Assembly: GCA_015680685.1 (NCBI GenBank)
Contig: MNCI01018161.1
Span: 579,461 to 643,460 of the forward strand
Direction: 5' to 3'
From: Gnetum montanum
Taxonomy: Eukaryota > Streptophyta > Gnetopsida > Gnetales > Gnetaceae
Length of the DNA stretch: 64,000 nucleotides
In this document: positions 50,236 to 59,272 of the stretch, piece by piece
Layout: every line of letters starts with the position of its first letter
How positions within the stretch are numbered: position 1 is the first letter of the stretch
The notes under the pieces: generated by a model
What the model was told of the DNA's origin: nothing
Databases searched by the model: none
What the model saw: the letters and a program-made list of their open reading frames with translations, nothing else
Program-made: the position numbers and the translations under genes

Positions 50236-50376
50236 AATGTACTTAATTAAAACAAAGTGTTGCGATCCCCAAAGTTGCCGCATGTGTGAAATCTCATGCA
50301 GCCGGCATCGTTCGTGGGTCTCAGGGACCTGCTCGGTGTCGGGCAAGTACTAAGCTCCAAATTTTATGGTGTTTCA

Positions 50377-50393
50377 TTGGCCCCTCTTTGTTG
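50377..50393 (-). promoter_or_regulatory. polypurine tract of the young element
   Basis: Minus-strand AACAAAGAGGGGCCAA directly before the LTR start TGAAACACC. The same tract is found at 24729 in the opposite orientation. Confidence 0.75.
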
Positions 50394-50683
50394 ACGCTTG
50401 GAGGAATCGACCCGAGAAGCGTCGACAAAGAAGTGCAAAACACCACAAGTAACTTGATAGAGACATTGTCTGCTGCCACTGGACGAGACATCATCGCACT
50501 GTGTTCAATAGTACTGGGATTGGGAAATGGAAATTCATAGCGGGTAGGAAGATAGAGATTGTGGGGATCGGTGACTGCCCAAGGAATTGTGCCGTGGACA
50601 GGGGATGCTCGGGTATGTGGCATGCTGATCCTTGCTGATAGCCAATGTTTTAGCGGACTCGGAGTTTAGACATGCGATGTGCG

Positions 50684-50845
50684 TTCTTTGGCGGAATAGG
50701 ACCCTCGGTTAGTTTTCGAGAGGACCTGTTGGCGGGGCCAAAGCCACGGGAGGATGTGTTACATTCTTTGGGGTAACAGGGCCCATGTTTAGTGTTCAGG
50801 GGAACCTATTGACGGGGAGCCAAACCCATGCAACAGGATGCTTCT
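50684..50845. repeat. imperfect tandem repeat, period about 80
   Basis: Two units both starting TTCTTTGG, then a G-A-rich block, TTAGT-T-TTC-AG-GGA-CCT and GGGG-CCAAA. Each holds a short GTT...GAC or GTT...AAC inverted pair like the hairpin repeats to the right. Confidence 0.7.
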
Positions 50846-51395
50846 TGACCATTTGGACATGAGTACTTAGTTTTGAGATGACTGCCTTCCCGCCTGGGGC
50901 TTATATGGGAAGTGCCCTATTTTATTTTATTTTGCCGTTGTACTCATGCATAGGTGTTGTGCTGCATGTTGTAGCTGCTTTAAAGTGGTACAGTGTTTTA
51001 GATGTACTGGGTGTGTCGAGGGGATGCCGGGATAAAATGTGTTGGCGAATGGAAAAGGAATTTTGTCGATGAATGTGGATGTACTAGTGAATAGTTTGAT
51101 TTATTCCTGCTAGGTATGCTATGAACATTGTCTTATCATGCTGCTTACGACGAAAAGCACCTTTGTACGAAACGTCAGGGTGTCATCCTGGAAACGTAAC
51201 GCCAAGGAGACAAGAAAACTATGAGCGAATAAACGAGCTTAGACTTACATGGCGGCCGATGGTGCAGAGATGCTAAAGGAAGGCAGGCACTGTGTTTAGA
51301 TGATAGCAATATTGATAAGGGCGATTGATGGTAAGCGATGCAGTGAAGCTGAAGAATGATCATGGTGGCGGATTGATGTGCCGGATATGAACTTG

Positions 51396-51716
51396 CCAAT
51401 TTATAGTCTTGGCAGACTATCGTGGGTTAGTTTTATGTCGTAACCCTTTGGACATTGCCCTTTTAGTGTTGTGGCGGACATCACATTGCTAGTTTCTAGT
51501 CTTAGCAGACTGTGAAGAGGCTAGCCAGTTTATAGTCTTAGCAGACCCTGATGGTTGTGACGGTGGTAGTTTGCTGTCGTGCCGGACGGATGCTAGTTTA
51601 TTGTCGTGGTATTAGTTTTAAGTCATAATCTAGGACTGTTCTGTGGTATCAGTTTATCTTCATGATCCCAGGACGATCTGTGGTATCAGTTTATAGTCGT
51701 AATTCCAGGACTTACA
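51396..51716. repeat. hairpin-bearing tandem repeats in the 3' region
   Basis: About eight units of AGTTTAT followed by a small inverted pair. Examples are AGTCTTGGCAGACT (51405), AGTCTTAGCAGACT (51508), TGTCGTGCCGGAC (51575) and AGTCGTAATTCCAGGACT (51694). The loop is 6-9 bases. They start just downstream of the integrase stop codon on the minus strand. Confidence 0.8.
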
Positions 51717-51733
51717 CGTACCTGAGTTTGTAT

Positions 51734-52915
51734 TCAGACGTAGAACGATTTTAGGTACAAGTGATTGATTAGATTGACAAGCTCGTTTCCTTCTGTGTCA
51801 GCCAGCTTGAATGCACCATTATCAAATGCTTTGATGACCACGTAAGGCCCTTCCCAGTTGGCTGAGAATTTGTCTGGGTGTTCCCAAATAGCCTTGAGCA
51901 CGAGGTCGCCTTCTTGGATAGGGTGCTTGTTGATGTCATGCCGATGTCGCTGTCGTTGTTGCTTTTGGTACCATTTGATCTGATCGAGCACGCGTACGCA
52001 TTCCTCTTCCACCGAATCGAGGTCAATGATACGTAGATCATTATTTCGCCCATCATCGAGGAGTCCGGAGAGTGTGATCCTTAATGATGGTACCTGTAAT
52101 TCTAAAGGTAAGACAGCTTCTGAACCGTAAACGAGGCTGTATGGAGTTTTACCTGTCGACGTTCGATGTGTAGTGCAGTAAGCCCATAATGCATATATTA
52201 ATTGCTCGTGCCATTTTCTTTTACTTTGGGTTAGCATTTTCTTGAGTATTGTAACGATCATCTTATTTGTTGCTTCTGCTTGCCCATTGCTCTGAGGATA
52301 GTAAGGGGAGGAAAACGAGTGTTTGATCCCCAGACTGTCGCAGAAAGTTTTTGTCTCAACACTGTCAGTGATGATTGTCATGGGAATGCCAAAACGGGTT
52401 ACTATATTTTCAAGGATGAAATTGCACACGTGTTTAGATGTGGTCTTTCGGAGGGGAACAACCTCTACCCACTTTGTGAAATATTCAGTAGCGGTTATGA
52501 TGAGACTGTGCCCTGCGGAAGACAAGGGTGTTATTGGTCCAATGAGATCCAAACCCCATTTTTGGAAGGGCCACATGATTTTTGCCGTGTGCAACTCATT
52601 TGGTGGGACATGGATCAGGTTACTATGCTTTTGGCAAGTGTCGCATGTTTTAACCTTGGAGAGATAGTCATATTCCATATGCGGCCAATAGTAGCCTAAT
52701 CATCTTATTTTCATTGCCATGGCTTTAGGCGTAATGTGTCCTCCGCATAGTCCCTCATGCATTTGTTCAACTATTGTTTGGGCATCAGTACTACTAACAC
52801 ATGTTAGCAATATGCCTTCGTAGGATCGACGACACAGTGTGTCTCCTACGAGGGTGTATTGCCTAGATCGTTTCCGCACTACGTCTTTCTGTGCATTTGT
52901 TAGATGTCATGGTGT
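51734..52915 (-). pseudogene. integrase
   Basis: The H2C2 zinc-binding part is read across two TGA codons: MHEGLCGGH and KTCDTCQKH. The core follows: KWGLDLIGPI (first Asp), ATEYFTKWVE, IPMTIITDS (second Asp) and SPYYPQSNGQAEATNK (Glu). Between the second Asp and FCDSLGIKHS about six residues of the usual TDNGxxFxxKxF stretch are missing, so the active-site loop looks shortened. The C-terminal part has HRTSTGKTPYSLVYGSEAVL and an SH3-like GDLVLKAI, FSANWEGPYVV block. It ends LYLKSFYV. Confidence 0.9.
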
Positions 52916-53149
52916 TTCTCCGCGTAGAAGGTACTCTTTTATGTCATCATACCATTCTACTGCGTGTGTTGTACTAACAGATGCAATTGGCAATGTGTCG
53001 AAGGTATTGGTTATCGGTTCATCACAGTTGATTATGGAGCTTGGCAAGGCATGGAACATGTCAGGCGATATGTTTAGTGCTAATGTGGCCAATGCGTCTG
53101 CGATGGTGTTATCGTTTCGAGAGACATGTTGCACATCAATGTTTTCAAA

Positions 53150-53614
53150 TCACCTCATTAAATGTTTTGCCAGGTCACAGTATGGTTGTAAATGTTGGCC
53201 TTTACATGTGTCAATGTCTGTAACTTGGTTTACGACCAATTGTGAATCCCCTCTTACTATAAGCCATGTGATGTCTGAAGCCAGTGCTACCGCGAGACCT
53301 CTAAGGAGACCTTCATACTCTGCTATGTTGTTAGTACAGTGAAAGTTGAAACGATAGGCGAAGGGTTGGATCTCCCCGGAGGGATAGGTGATGACAGCGG
53401 CTGCACTTCCTCCTTGAGAGGTGGATGCTCCATCAAAGTTTAGAATGACATCATAATCTTGGGGCACTGTGTCTATGGTGTTTATGTTCTCATCTAGGAA
53501 TTCTGGATCTATGGTTGCTTCATCACGTGTTGGTGACATGGCCATTTGATCTGCTATGGCTTGACCCTTGACTGATGATTGCACTACATAGTATAGCTCA
53601 AACTTGGCTATCAT
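53150..53614 (-). pseudogene. second (archaeal-like) RNase H domain
   Basis: Same frame as RT. It reads VILNFDGASTSQGGSAAAV (first catalytic Asp), NNIAEYEGLLRGL (Glu) and WLIVRGDSQLVVNQV (Asp), the full D-E-D set of plant-type aRNase H as found in Tat retrotransposons. The spacer before it (QAIADQMAMSPTRDE) is typical. Downstream, after one TGA, RNDNTIADALATLAL matches the end of this domain (final A-D residue pair). Confidence 0.9.
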
Positions 53615-53719
53615 GGCTTTCCACCGGGCTATTTGACTCGTTTCGTAAATGTTCCCTATTATGGCTAACAGTACATTGTCCTTACAAATTATGTAGACTT
53701 GATTACGGAAGAGGTAATG

Positions 53720-54880
53720 TCACCATTTTCTTAGAGAAAAGACCAAAGCTAAACATGACCTCTCCACATTGTTATACTTCTTTTCATGGGCAACTAAGGC
53801 ATGGCTCAAGTAGTATATAGGGACTTCAGTTCCGTTATCTTGTTTTTGGCAAAGCATAGATGCGATCGATGATTCCGAAGTGGCAAGGTAGATATAAAAC
53901 AGTTTATTTTTTTGAGGAAGATAAACCGTAGGCAGTCGGGCAAGTGCTATTTTGATGTTTTCGAACGCCTCTTGACACTGTGAAGTCCATTCAAAATGGA
54001 CATTTTTACGTAACAGGTGGTTCATAGGTTTTAGTTTGTCCGTCAGTTTTTCTATGAAACGCCTGATAAACTGCAATCTACCTTGTAGACCTTTAAGTTC
54101 GGTAAGGTTGCTCGGTGGTTTCAGGTTTGTTATGGCTCTCACCTTATCAGGGTCTACTCGTATCCCTGCCTCAGAGTCTATGAATCCAAGCATTTTACCT
54201 GTTTTGACGCCAAAGACACATTTCTTCGGGTTAAGTCTTAGTTCATACTTTAAACAACGCTTTAAGACTAAGTCGAGGTCTTGTACATGTTGTTCGGTCG
54301 TTTTTGACTTAACTACGATATCATCCACATAATCGTTGAGCGACTGTAGCATATAGTCACTAAAGATAAACGTCATGGCTCTTTGATACGTGGCCCCTGT
54401 GTTCTTGAGACCGAAGGGCATCATGGTGTAACAAAAAGTTCCCCATGGGGTCATAAAGGTTGTCCGTAGTTGATATTCCGGGTTGATGCGTATTTGGTTG
54501 TATCCCAAAAAACCATCCATAAAAGACAACATGGCATGTCCGGCAGTCAAGTCAACGAGTTGGTCGATGCTGGGTAGGGGAAAGTCATCTTTTATGGTTG
54601 CTACATTTAAATCTCGGAAGTCGATGCATAAGCGAATGCTTCCGTTTTTCTTCGGGACGATGACCATGTTTGACACCCACTCGGCGTAATTAACGGCTTG
54701 AATGAAACCAGCTTGGTAAAGCTTGGTGATCTCATTGCGAACTGCCAATGCGACCTCAGGTCTGACTTTTCGTGCCTTTTGTTTTACTGGTCTTAGCTTG
54801 GGGTTGAGAATAATATTGTGTTGGACAATTCTAGGATCTAGCCCGGGCATGTCCGTATAGGACCAAGCAAATGCTTTCAT
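53720..54880 (-). pseudogene. reverse transcriptase plus first RNase H domain
   Basis: Uninterrupted 386 codons. The Ty3/gypsy RT order is complete: AFAWSYTDMPGLDP, VRNEITKLYQAGFI, SIRLCIDFRDLN (fingers), LSFMDGFLGYNQI (first catalytic aspartate), MPFGLKNTGATYQRAM, the catalytic DYVDDIVV, LNPKKCVFGV and GLQGRLQFIRRFI (thumb). The connection and first RNase H follow with IYLATSESSIASML and IYYLSHALVAHEKKYNNVE. The RNase H lacks a clear canonical first aspartate, as is usual in this lineage. It ends at a TGA in RKW-stop-HYLFRN, where coding sense clearly continues. Confidence 0.92.
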
Positions 54881-55320
54881 GTTTTCCCTAAGTATGTTCT
54901 CAATGTCTTTCGCTAGTTGTGGTTACAGTAATGTGCTTAATTTTAATACTTTGATTTCCCCATTAAGCATGGTAATGGGGGTCTCAGCTAACGAGTCTTC
55001 GGTGATGTTTGCGGCCTCTATGTCAAGGAATTTCGTCATACCTTCATAATCATCTGTGGTTTGCCGTGTTGAGGCTATGACCATGTCGTCCATTGGTGAA
55101 CCTAAGTTGATGCAGTTTACGTTAATGTTCCGCGTGATGTGGCTGTATGGTCCATCGATGATCAACGACGCAGTTAAATGCAAACAGTCCATTGAGCTTG
55201 CTCCTGCCAATAAATGGAGAGCTATGTGAGCAACGGGGGAGGATCTTTCTATGTCTTTTAGTAATTTTTAAACTATGTGTGCATGTATGATGGTGGATTA
55301 TCATCACACCAGGATGCATG

Positions 55321-55402
55321 GTAGTTTAAGGCCATATCGGGCCATCCTCGGATGGGGAAATGGCAATTTAAGGCCATACCGGGCCATGAGTGGGGTTTAA
55401 AC
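55321..55402. repeat. hairpin repeats at the left edge of the interruption
   Basis: Two units, AGTTTAAGGCCATATCGGGCC and AATTTAAGGCCATACCGGGCC, each with GGCC stems. They correspond to the series at 60.48-60.78 kb on the far side of the antisense gene. Confidence 0.8.
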
Positions 55403-55609
55403 TAGAATGTTCAACGTAAACGTGTAGAATGGGGTCCATGGAGAGACCAGGATGCAATAATTTTTATTTTTAATTAATTTTAGTTAATTAAATTTTTTTT
55501 TCATTTTTGGGCAAATTCTGGCAAAAAATGAGCAAAAAGGCAAAAAAGGTAAAAACGGAGCAACGGCAGCGTAAGCGGCGGCGGCGTCAGCGTCAGCGTC
55601 ATCGGACAC

Positions 55610-55617
55610 TATATAAA
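55610..55617 (+). promoter_or_regulatory. TATA box of the antisense gene
   Basis: TATATAAA in GGACACTATATAAAGGA, preceded by a GCGTCA/GCG-rich stretch (55570-55602). Expected start of transcription is near 55645. Confidence 0.7.
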
Positions 55618-55662
55618 GGAAAAAAAGAGGGGGGTCCATTTGTTTTATTGGAAAGCAACAGC

Positions 55663-55758
55663 ATGAGCGATAGTGTAAACCTGCTAAGGCGTAAGAATAA
55701 ACCACAATACCCTAGCGTAAGCGTAAACTGGAACCTGAGCGTAGACGCCAAAGCTTAA
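55663..55758 (+). CDS. upstream ORF in the antisense gene leader
   Basis: The first ATG after the TATA box opens a 31-codon frame (MSDSVNLLRRKNK...) that ends 66 bases before the main ATG. Whether it is translated cannot be told; such leaders often reduce translation of the main frame. Confidence 0.35.
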   Translation: MSDSVNLLRRKNKPQYPSVSVNWNLSVDAKA

Positions 55759-55824
55759 ACTTCTCAACGCCAGCGTAGACAGTTGCTCAGCATGAACGTA
55801 TATTGTCAGCGTAAACAAGCCAAG

Positions 55825-55955
55825 ATGGGCAAGGGAAAGGAAGTGGAGGGCCAGGGGAGGAAGGGTCCTGATCTAACCTTCGCGGAAGAAACAAAGGCCA
55901 TGCTGCAGGGCCTGCCCAGGCCAAAGGTGTCGTCGTGGCCTGTGACGTCCCATAG
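55825..55955 (+). CDS. antisense gene exon 1
   Basis: ATG within AAGATGGGC, then MGKGKEVEGQGRKGPDLTFA and a stretch ending SWPVTSH. It ends with two bases of a codon before the donor GTAAGCC. Joined to exon 2 this codon becomes arginine and the frame stays open, which is good evidence for the intron. Confidence 0.7.
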
Positions 55956-56662
55956 GTAAGCCTTAATCCCTGCTTCTGTTGTTGTTTATGTGCTTCCTAG
56001 CATAGACCATCCCGGCGTATACGCCGAGCGTAGAGGGTTTACAAGGGTTTTCGGCATATACGCCAAGCGTAACTGTGGAGCATAGACAACGTTATCAGTC
56101 TTTCTAGCGTAAACATTTTTTTGCATAATGTCAGCGTAAAAGCTTGTCAGCGTGTTTGTCATCAGCATAAGTTTTGTTTCTTGCGACAGCATATACGCTG
56201 AGGATTTGTTCAGCGTATATGCTGTAAGCGTACAGTTGTCTTCGGCGTACTGTTTTATCCTTTTGGCGTAGACTGTGTACGCTGAAAGTGAACCCGGGCG
56301 TATACACTGAGGGTTTCTTCAGCGTATACGCTGCGCGTGAAGGGGTTGGGGCATCGGCGTAAAGCGGATTGCTACCAACGTAGACGCTGAGCTGGGTAGC
56401 ATAGACGCTAAGTTAACTTGTGTTATTTATGCTAAGTGTCGATCGTCGTATATGCTTGGTATAAAGCGTATACGCTGTGTTTAAATTGCTGGCGTATACG
56501 CTGGGCGTAAGTTGTGTTTTTTGCGCTAAGTGTAGAGTTTGGTTGGCGTATACGCTCTGTATATAGTGTATATGCTGATTGTAAACAGTTAGTCGATTTT
56601 TGGTTTTTTTCCTATTTATGATACAAACTTTCGTTTTATTGTGACATAGCGATTGGTTGCAG
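55956..56662 (+). other. antisense gene intron 1 with palindromic array
   Basis: A 707-base intron, GTAAGCC to GGTTGCAG. It contains about ten GCGTATACGC-like palindromes (56.01-56.58 kb) plus many GCGTAA words, the same repeat that fills U3 of the host element's LTR. An intron 1 rich in repeats may act on expression, but the sequence shows only the repeats. Confidence 0.7.
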
Positions 56663-57095
56663 GAACAGCAAACACTTCCTTATCGTGGTTGAACTCGTCG
56701 GGGTGCTAACATGGGTTGGCCCCGTTGAGGAGGGCAATCTTCCCCCGGCTCCCCCCGTGGATGACAACGGGGTCTGGTTCAGGGAAGGCGCTAGCGAATT
56801 TCTGGCTTTCTTGTTAACCAATTTCGAGGTGGCTATGTGGTCGTATTTTGACGAAGTGACCACACAAAGTGTGGTTGATGAAATGCTGCCGGGGGCCGTA
56901 GAGGGCGTAATGGTCTTCATTGAAGATATTGATGAGGGGCCGTTTGTTAATGAGGATGGCACTAGCCGTGGGCCCAGATCAACACGCCCGTTAATGTGTG
57001 TGTGGTCATTATTGCCCCGAGGGTTAGATTACATCAACAATACATTGTTTATAGCCGCCAGCACACATACCTTGTTCCAGAATCCTCTTGGCATG
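56663..57095 (+). CDS. antisense gene exon 2, HAD (FCP1/NIF-like) domain
   Basis: The frame reads KHFLIVVELVGVLTW, FREGASEFLAFLLTNFEVAM, SYFDEVTTQSVVDEML, STRPLMCVW and DYINNTLFIAASTHTLFQNP. This matches in order the plant NIF/FCP1-type HAD phosphatases: the KLLVLDLNGLL strand, RPFCxEFLxFxFxxFEVGIWSS, the LFCWD strand, and YNETNTLLLDDSPYKALLNP. The catalytic aspartates of the first motif and the DD of the last are replaced (E/V and AA), so it is probably a catalytically dead derivative, unless these are later mutations. It ends at a GTATAC donor. Confidence 0.6.
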
Positions 57096-57189
57096 GTATA
57101 CCGAATAGCTAGGTGGGACTATTTAAATTTATCATTTTTCCTCTCCATTTGATGTTGGTTGCTTGTTTTTAACATGTATTTGTTTGCAG

Positions 57190-57452
57190 GCCGAAGGCCA
57201 ACCCAGACGAGACCCTCATTGAGGATGAAGGGATAGCTCTTGCTCACACTGCTCTGGAAGCTTTCATGATGGCCCCCACTCTTCGTGGGTCCATACTGGC
57301 TCAGATAAAGGGTTCAATGGTCTGTTTTCATAATCAGTTTTCCAGGGCATTTGCGATGTGCAAGGCTCATGAATGGCTCCATGAAGACTGGACAGATCAA
57401 GGACCAGTCTTCCCTCATAGTTTTGGCAGTACCTCCAAATCCGCCGCTAACG
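57190..57452 (+). CDS. antisense gene exon 3
   Basis: It follows TGTTTGCAG and reads PKANPDETLIEDEGIALAHT and ALEAFMMAPTLRGSILAQI. This continues the HAD family pattern (a proline-rich bend, D-x-x-L, then YLExLAxAxxV). KAHEWLHEDWTDQGPVF follows. It ends with the strong donor GTGAGT, phase 1, and joins exon 4 exactly. Confidence 0.65.
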
Positions 57453-57541
57453 GTGAGTAATAACATTTACTAGATGCGTTAGTGGATTCGTTCAACTGTT
57501 TGGGGTTATGCTGATCTGGTCATCTTAACTTGTTTTAACAG

Positions 57542-58581
57542 TTGATGCACCTTCCAGTGGGGATCCCATGACAACAGGACGAACTAAGACAACTTTGTCA
57601 ATGAAGTTCGGGGAGGTAGCAAAGGTGCAGAAGTGGCTGCGTAAGCAAGCTCCGCCATCCCTCACTCGTTGCCTGGACGATGCCGGCCTCTTGGAGCTTT
57701 TTATGACACCTAGTCCTGATGTCTCAATCGGGCAAATGATAGGGATTGTGGACTCTATTAATGAGTCTGTGTCTCAGTACAGTACTCGTATTAAGGGTGT
57801 CAAAGTGGTGTTTCATCTGTCACCTGTGTTCTTTTCTAACTTGCTGGCATGCCGGCAGATGGCCTACCCGTATTATTGGACAGGTCTCATAAAGAGCTGC
57901 AAACGATCTGTGAGCTGGAATCTTGGTTTGGCTTGGCCAAAAGCACCAAGGGGTTCCCGATGCAGGGGAAAGCAAAGGTTGTTGAGGTGAACGAATTGTA
58001 TCCCCTGTTTCGGGCATGGGTGTTTCCCAAAACCCTTTCTCAGGTGTGGAGTTTTGGGGTTGAGGCGGTACGCATCATGTGAACTGTCTTGGAAACTGGC
58101 ATGCGGTACAACTGGGCTCAATTTTTGTTGGCGGGCTTGCATAAGGAGATAGTGCGGTTGCGCTCGAATATCGAAGCACACTCGCACTTCACCTTTGCTT
58201 TCTTCACTGGTTATCTCCGCCGTTTTGCCGAGTTTCTTGTGGTGCGTGCGGACAACAAGTTTGTCCTACGGGATCGGGGTCAACTATCCTGCTCATGGGT
58301 CAAACACTTGTTCGCAACAGCCAAATCATAGGATGCCCCAGAAGGTATCGATGAGTCTGTGTCTGTTACCATAAGGGGATCATCTGGCGGTTCCATCCAC
58401 ACATGAGATAGTCTGGGGTTGGAGCCAAATGAGGTGCCTTTAACCGCTAGATGTGCAAAGCGGGTTATCAAGGAAACCATTGGCAAAGCCAAGTCGAAAT
58501 TGAAAAGACCCGAACGCGCAACGGAGGAAGTTGCCGATATAAACCAGCCATGCGTGAAGTGAATACGCTTCAAGATACCTG
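57542..58581 (+). CDS. antisense gene exon 4, transposon-associated domain
   Basis: The longest exon. It starts after TTTTAACAG with VDAPSSGDPMTTGRTKTT. KFGEVAKVQKWLRKQAPPSL and GVKVVFHLSPVFFSNLL follow; then a one-base shift near 57.85 kb, LPVLLDRSHKELQTICELES, LYPLFRAWVFPKTLSQVW, a TGA (58080), and MRYNWAQFLLAGLHKEIVRL with FAFFTGYLRRFAEFLVV. The order (a VxFxLSPxxxSxLL block, then a block like xxxNWAQFxLxxI) resembles the ORF3/Transposase_32-like proteins of plant retroelements. The last 250 bases contain three more stops. Ends at donor GTAAGCG. Confidence 0.6.
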
Positions 58582-58680
58582 GTAAGCGAAGCTCATCTAC
58601 TTGTTATTTTATCGTTTTCGTTTATTTATAACCCTTGCTTCAATTGCTTACATGTCGTTGTTGTTTTCGGTTTGATGAAG

Positions 58681-58911
58681 TGAGGAAGCGGGCCTTGGAG
58701 ACCATCACAGAGGAGGAGGAGATGCATACTGAGAAAAATAATGAGGAGGAAAGCCCAGAGAAGAGCCAAGGTGGGGGAACGGAACAATTAACGAAGAAGA
58801 CTACTGAAACTGAACCTTTAGACGACCCGGACGCTATCAACCAAATGTTCAGTAGCTTCCTCAAGGGTGATTTGGATTTGGGCAATCCCCCAGAGGGCGA
58901 CAAGGATTAGG
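58681..58911 (+). CDS. antisense gene exon 5, acidic linker
   Basis: VRKRALETITEEEEMHTEKN, then a strongly acidic, glutamate-rich stretch and DDPDAINQMFSSFLKGDLDL. A TAG three codons from the end fits CAG-to-TAG. It ends at donor GTATGT, phase 1. Confidence 0.65.
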
Positions 58912-58998
58912 GTATGTCTTCACTTTTAGTTCATTTTTATTTACTGAGTCAGTTATTGCTCCTACAGTCTTTTATTCTCATGCTTGTATGCTTTTTAG

Positions 58999-59193
58999 AT
59001 GAAGGCAGCGAGACCAGGATGGTACGGTTGGATGTACCCCTGAAGACAGTTCCCCTTGAGAGGACCGCTGAGGTTAGCTCTTCCCATACCCGTGGGCCAC
59101 TTACTTGGTCAAAATTGCCAAGTAAGATGGATTTTGTGGATGGAATCATGGAAGAAGTTGTTGAACACCTCTAAGAAGTCCACCCTGACATAG
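58999..59193 (+). CDS. antisense gene exon 6
   Basis: After CTTTTTAG it joins in phase to give DEGSETRMVRLDVPLKTVPL and SKMDFVDGIMEEVVEHL, a TAA (59172), then EVHPDI. It ends at donor GTATGA, phase 1. Confidence 0.65.
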
Positions 59194-59272
59194 GTATGAA
59201 ACATTTAGCGATTTGGAGCTTCACGTTTTGATTTATGTGGTTGTTTGACATTTGTGTTTTCTACGTGGGTAG

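Larger units (their letters stand above)
49077..50376 (-). repeat. 3' LTR of the young element
   Basis: Left end TGTACCGCCTGAAATCGTCG, right end TTATGGTGTTTCA. Both ends are supported by solo LTR D, and the right end also by the adjacent polypurine tract. U3 runs from the right end to the TATA box and holds the GCGTATACGC array. R-U5 runs from about 49.64 kb to 49077 and holds many GCGTAAAC words (49.26-49.6 kb). Confidence 0.8.
50394..51733 (-). other. 3' untranslated region of the young element
   Basis: No convincing protein on either strand (open frames up to 100 codons are not conserved-looking). It contains an imperfect 80-base direct repeat (50684-50763 and 50764-50845) and the hairpin repeats listed separately. 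Confidence 0.5.
51734..55267 (-). pseudogene. pol of the young element: RT, RNase H, aRNase H, integrase
   Basis: One reading frame of about 1,178 codons from the stop at 55268 to the stop at 51734, with no frameshift. It is interrupted by five nonsense codons: TAA at 54923, and TGA at 53720, 53150, 52907 and 52700. All four TGA fit CGA-to-TGA changes and the TAA fits CAA-to-TAA. The N-terminal 110 codons (LHLTASLIIDGPY, SPMDDMVIAS) form the usual linker before RT. Domain details are in the separate entries. As it stands it cannot make a full polyprotein. Confidence 0.9.

Noticed and set aside
49747-50246. Long open frames on both strands with a repeating Y-T-L-G-V-Y pattern
   Set aside because: They are translations of the palindromic GCGTATACGC array in the LTR and open in several frames at once for that reason.
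52280-53342. Plus-strand frames of 114-167 codons
   Set aside because: Mirror frames of integrase and RNase H on the minus strand, with no motif of their own.
55507-55758. Basic 83-codon frame rich in R, K and Q
   Set aside because: It spans the TATA box and the GCGTCA-rich promoter stretch of the antisense gene; low-complexity shadow.
58280-58903. Minus-strand frames of 87-97 codons opposite exons 4 and 5
   Set aside because: Shadows of the acidic exon 5 and the end of exon 4; serine/phenylalanine-rich as reverse complements of E/K-rich coding usually are.
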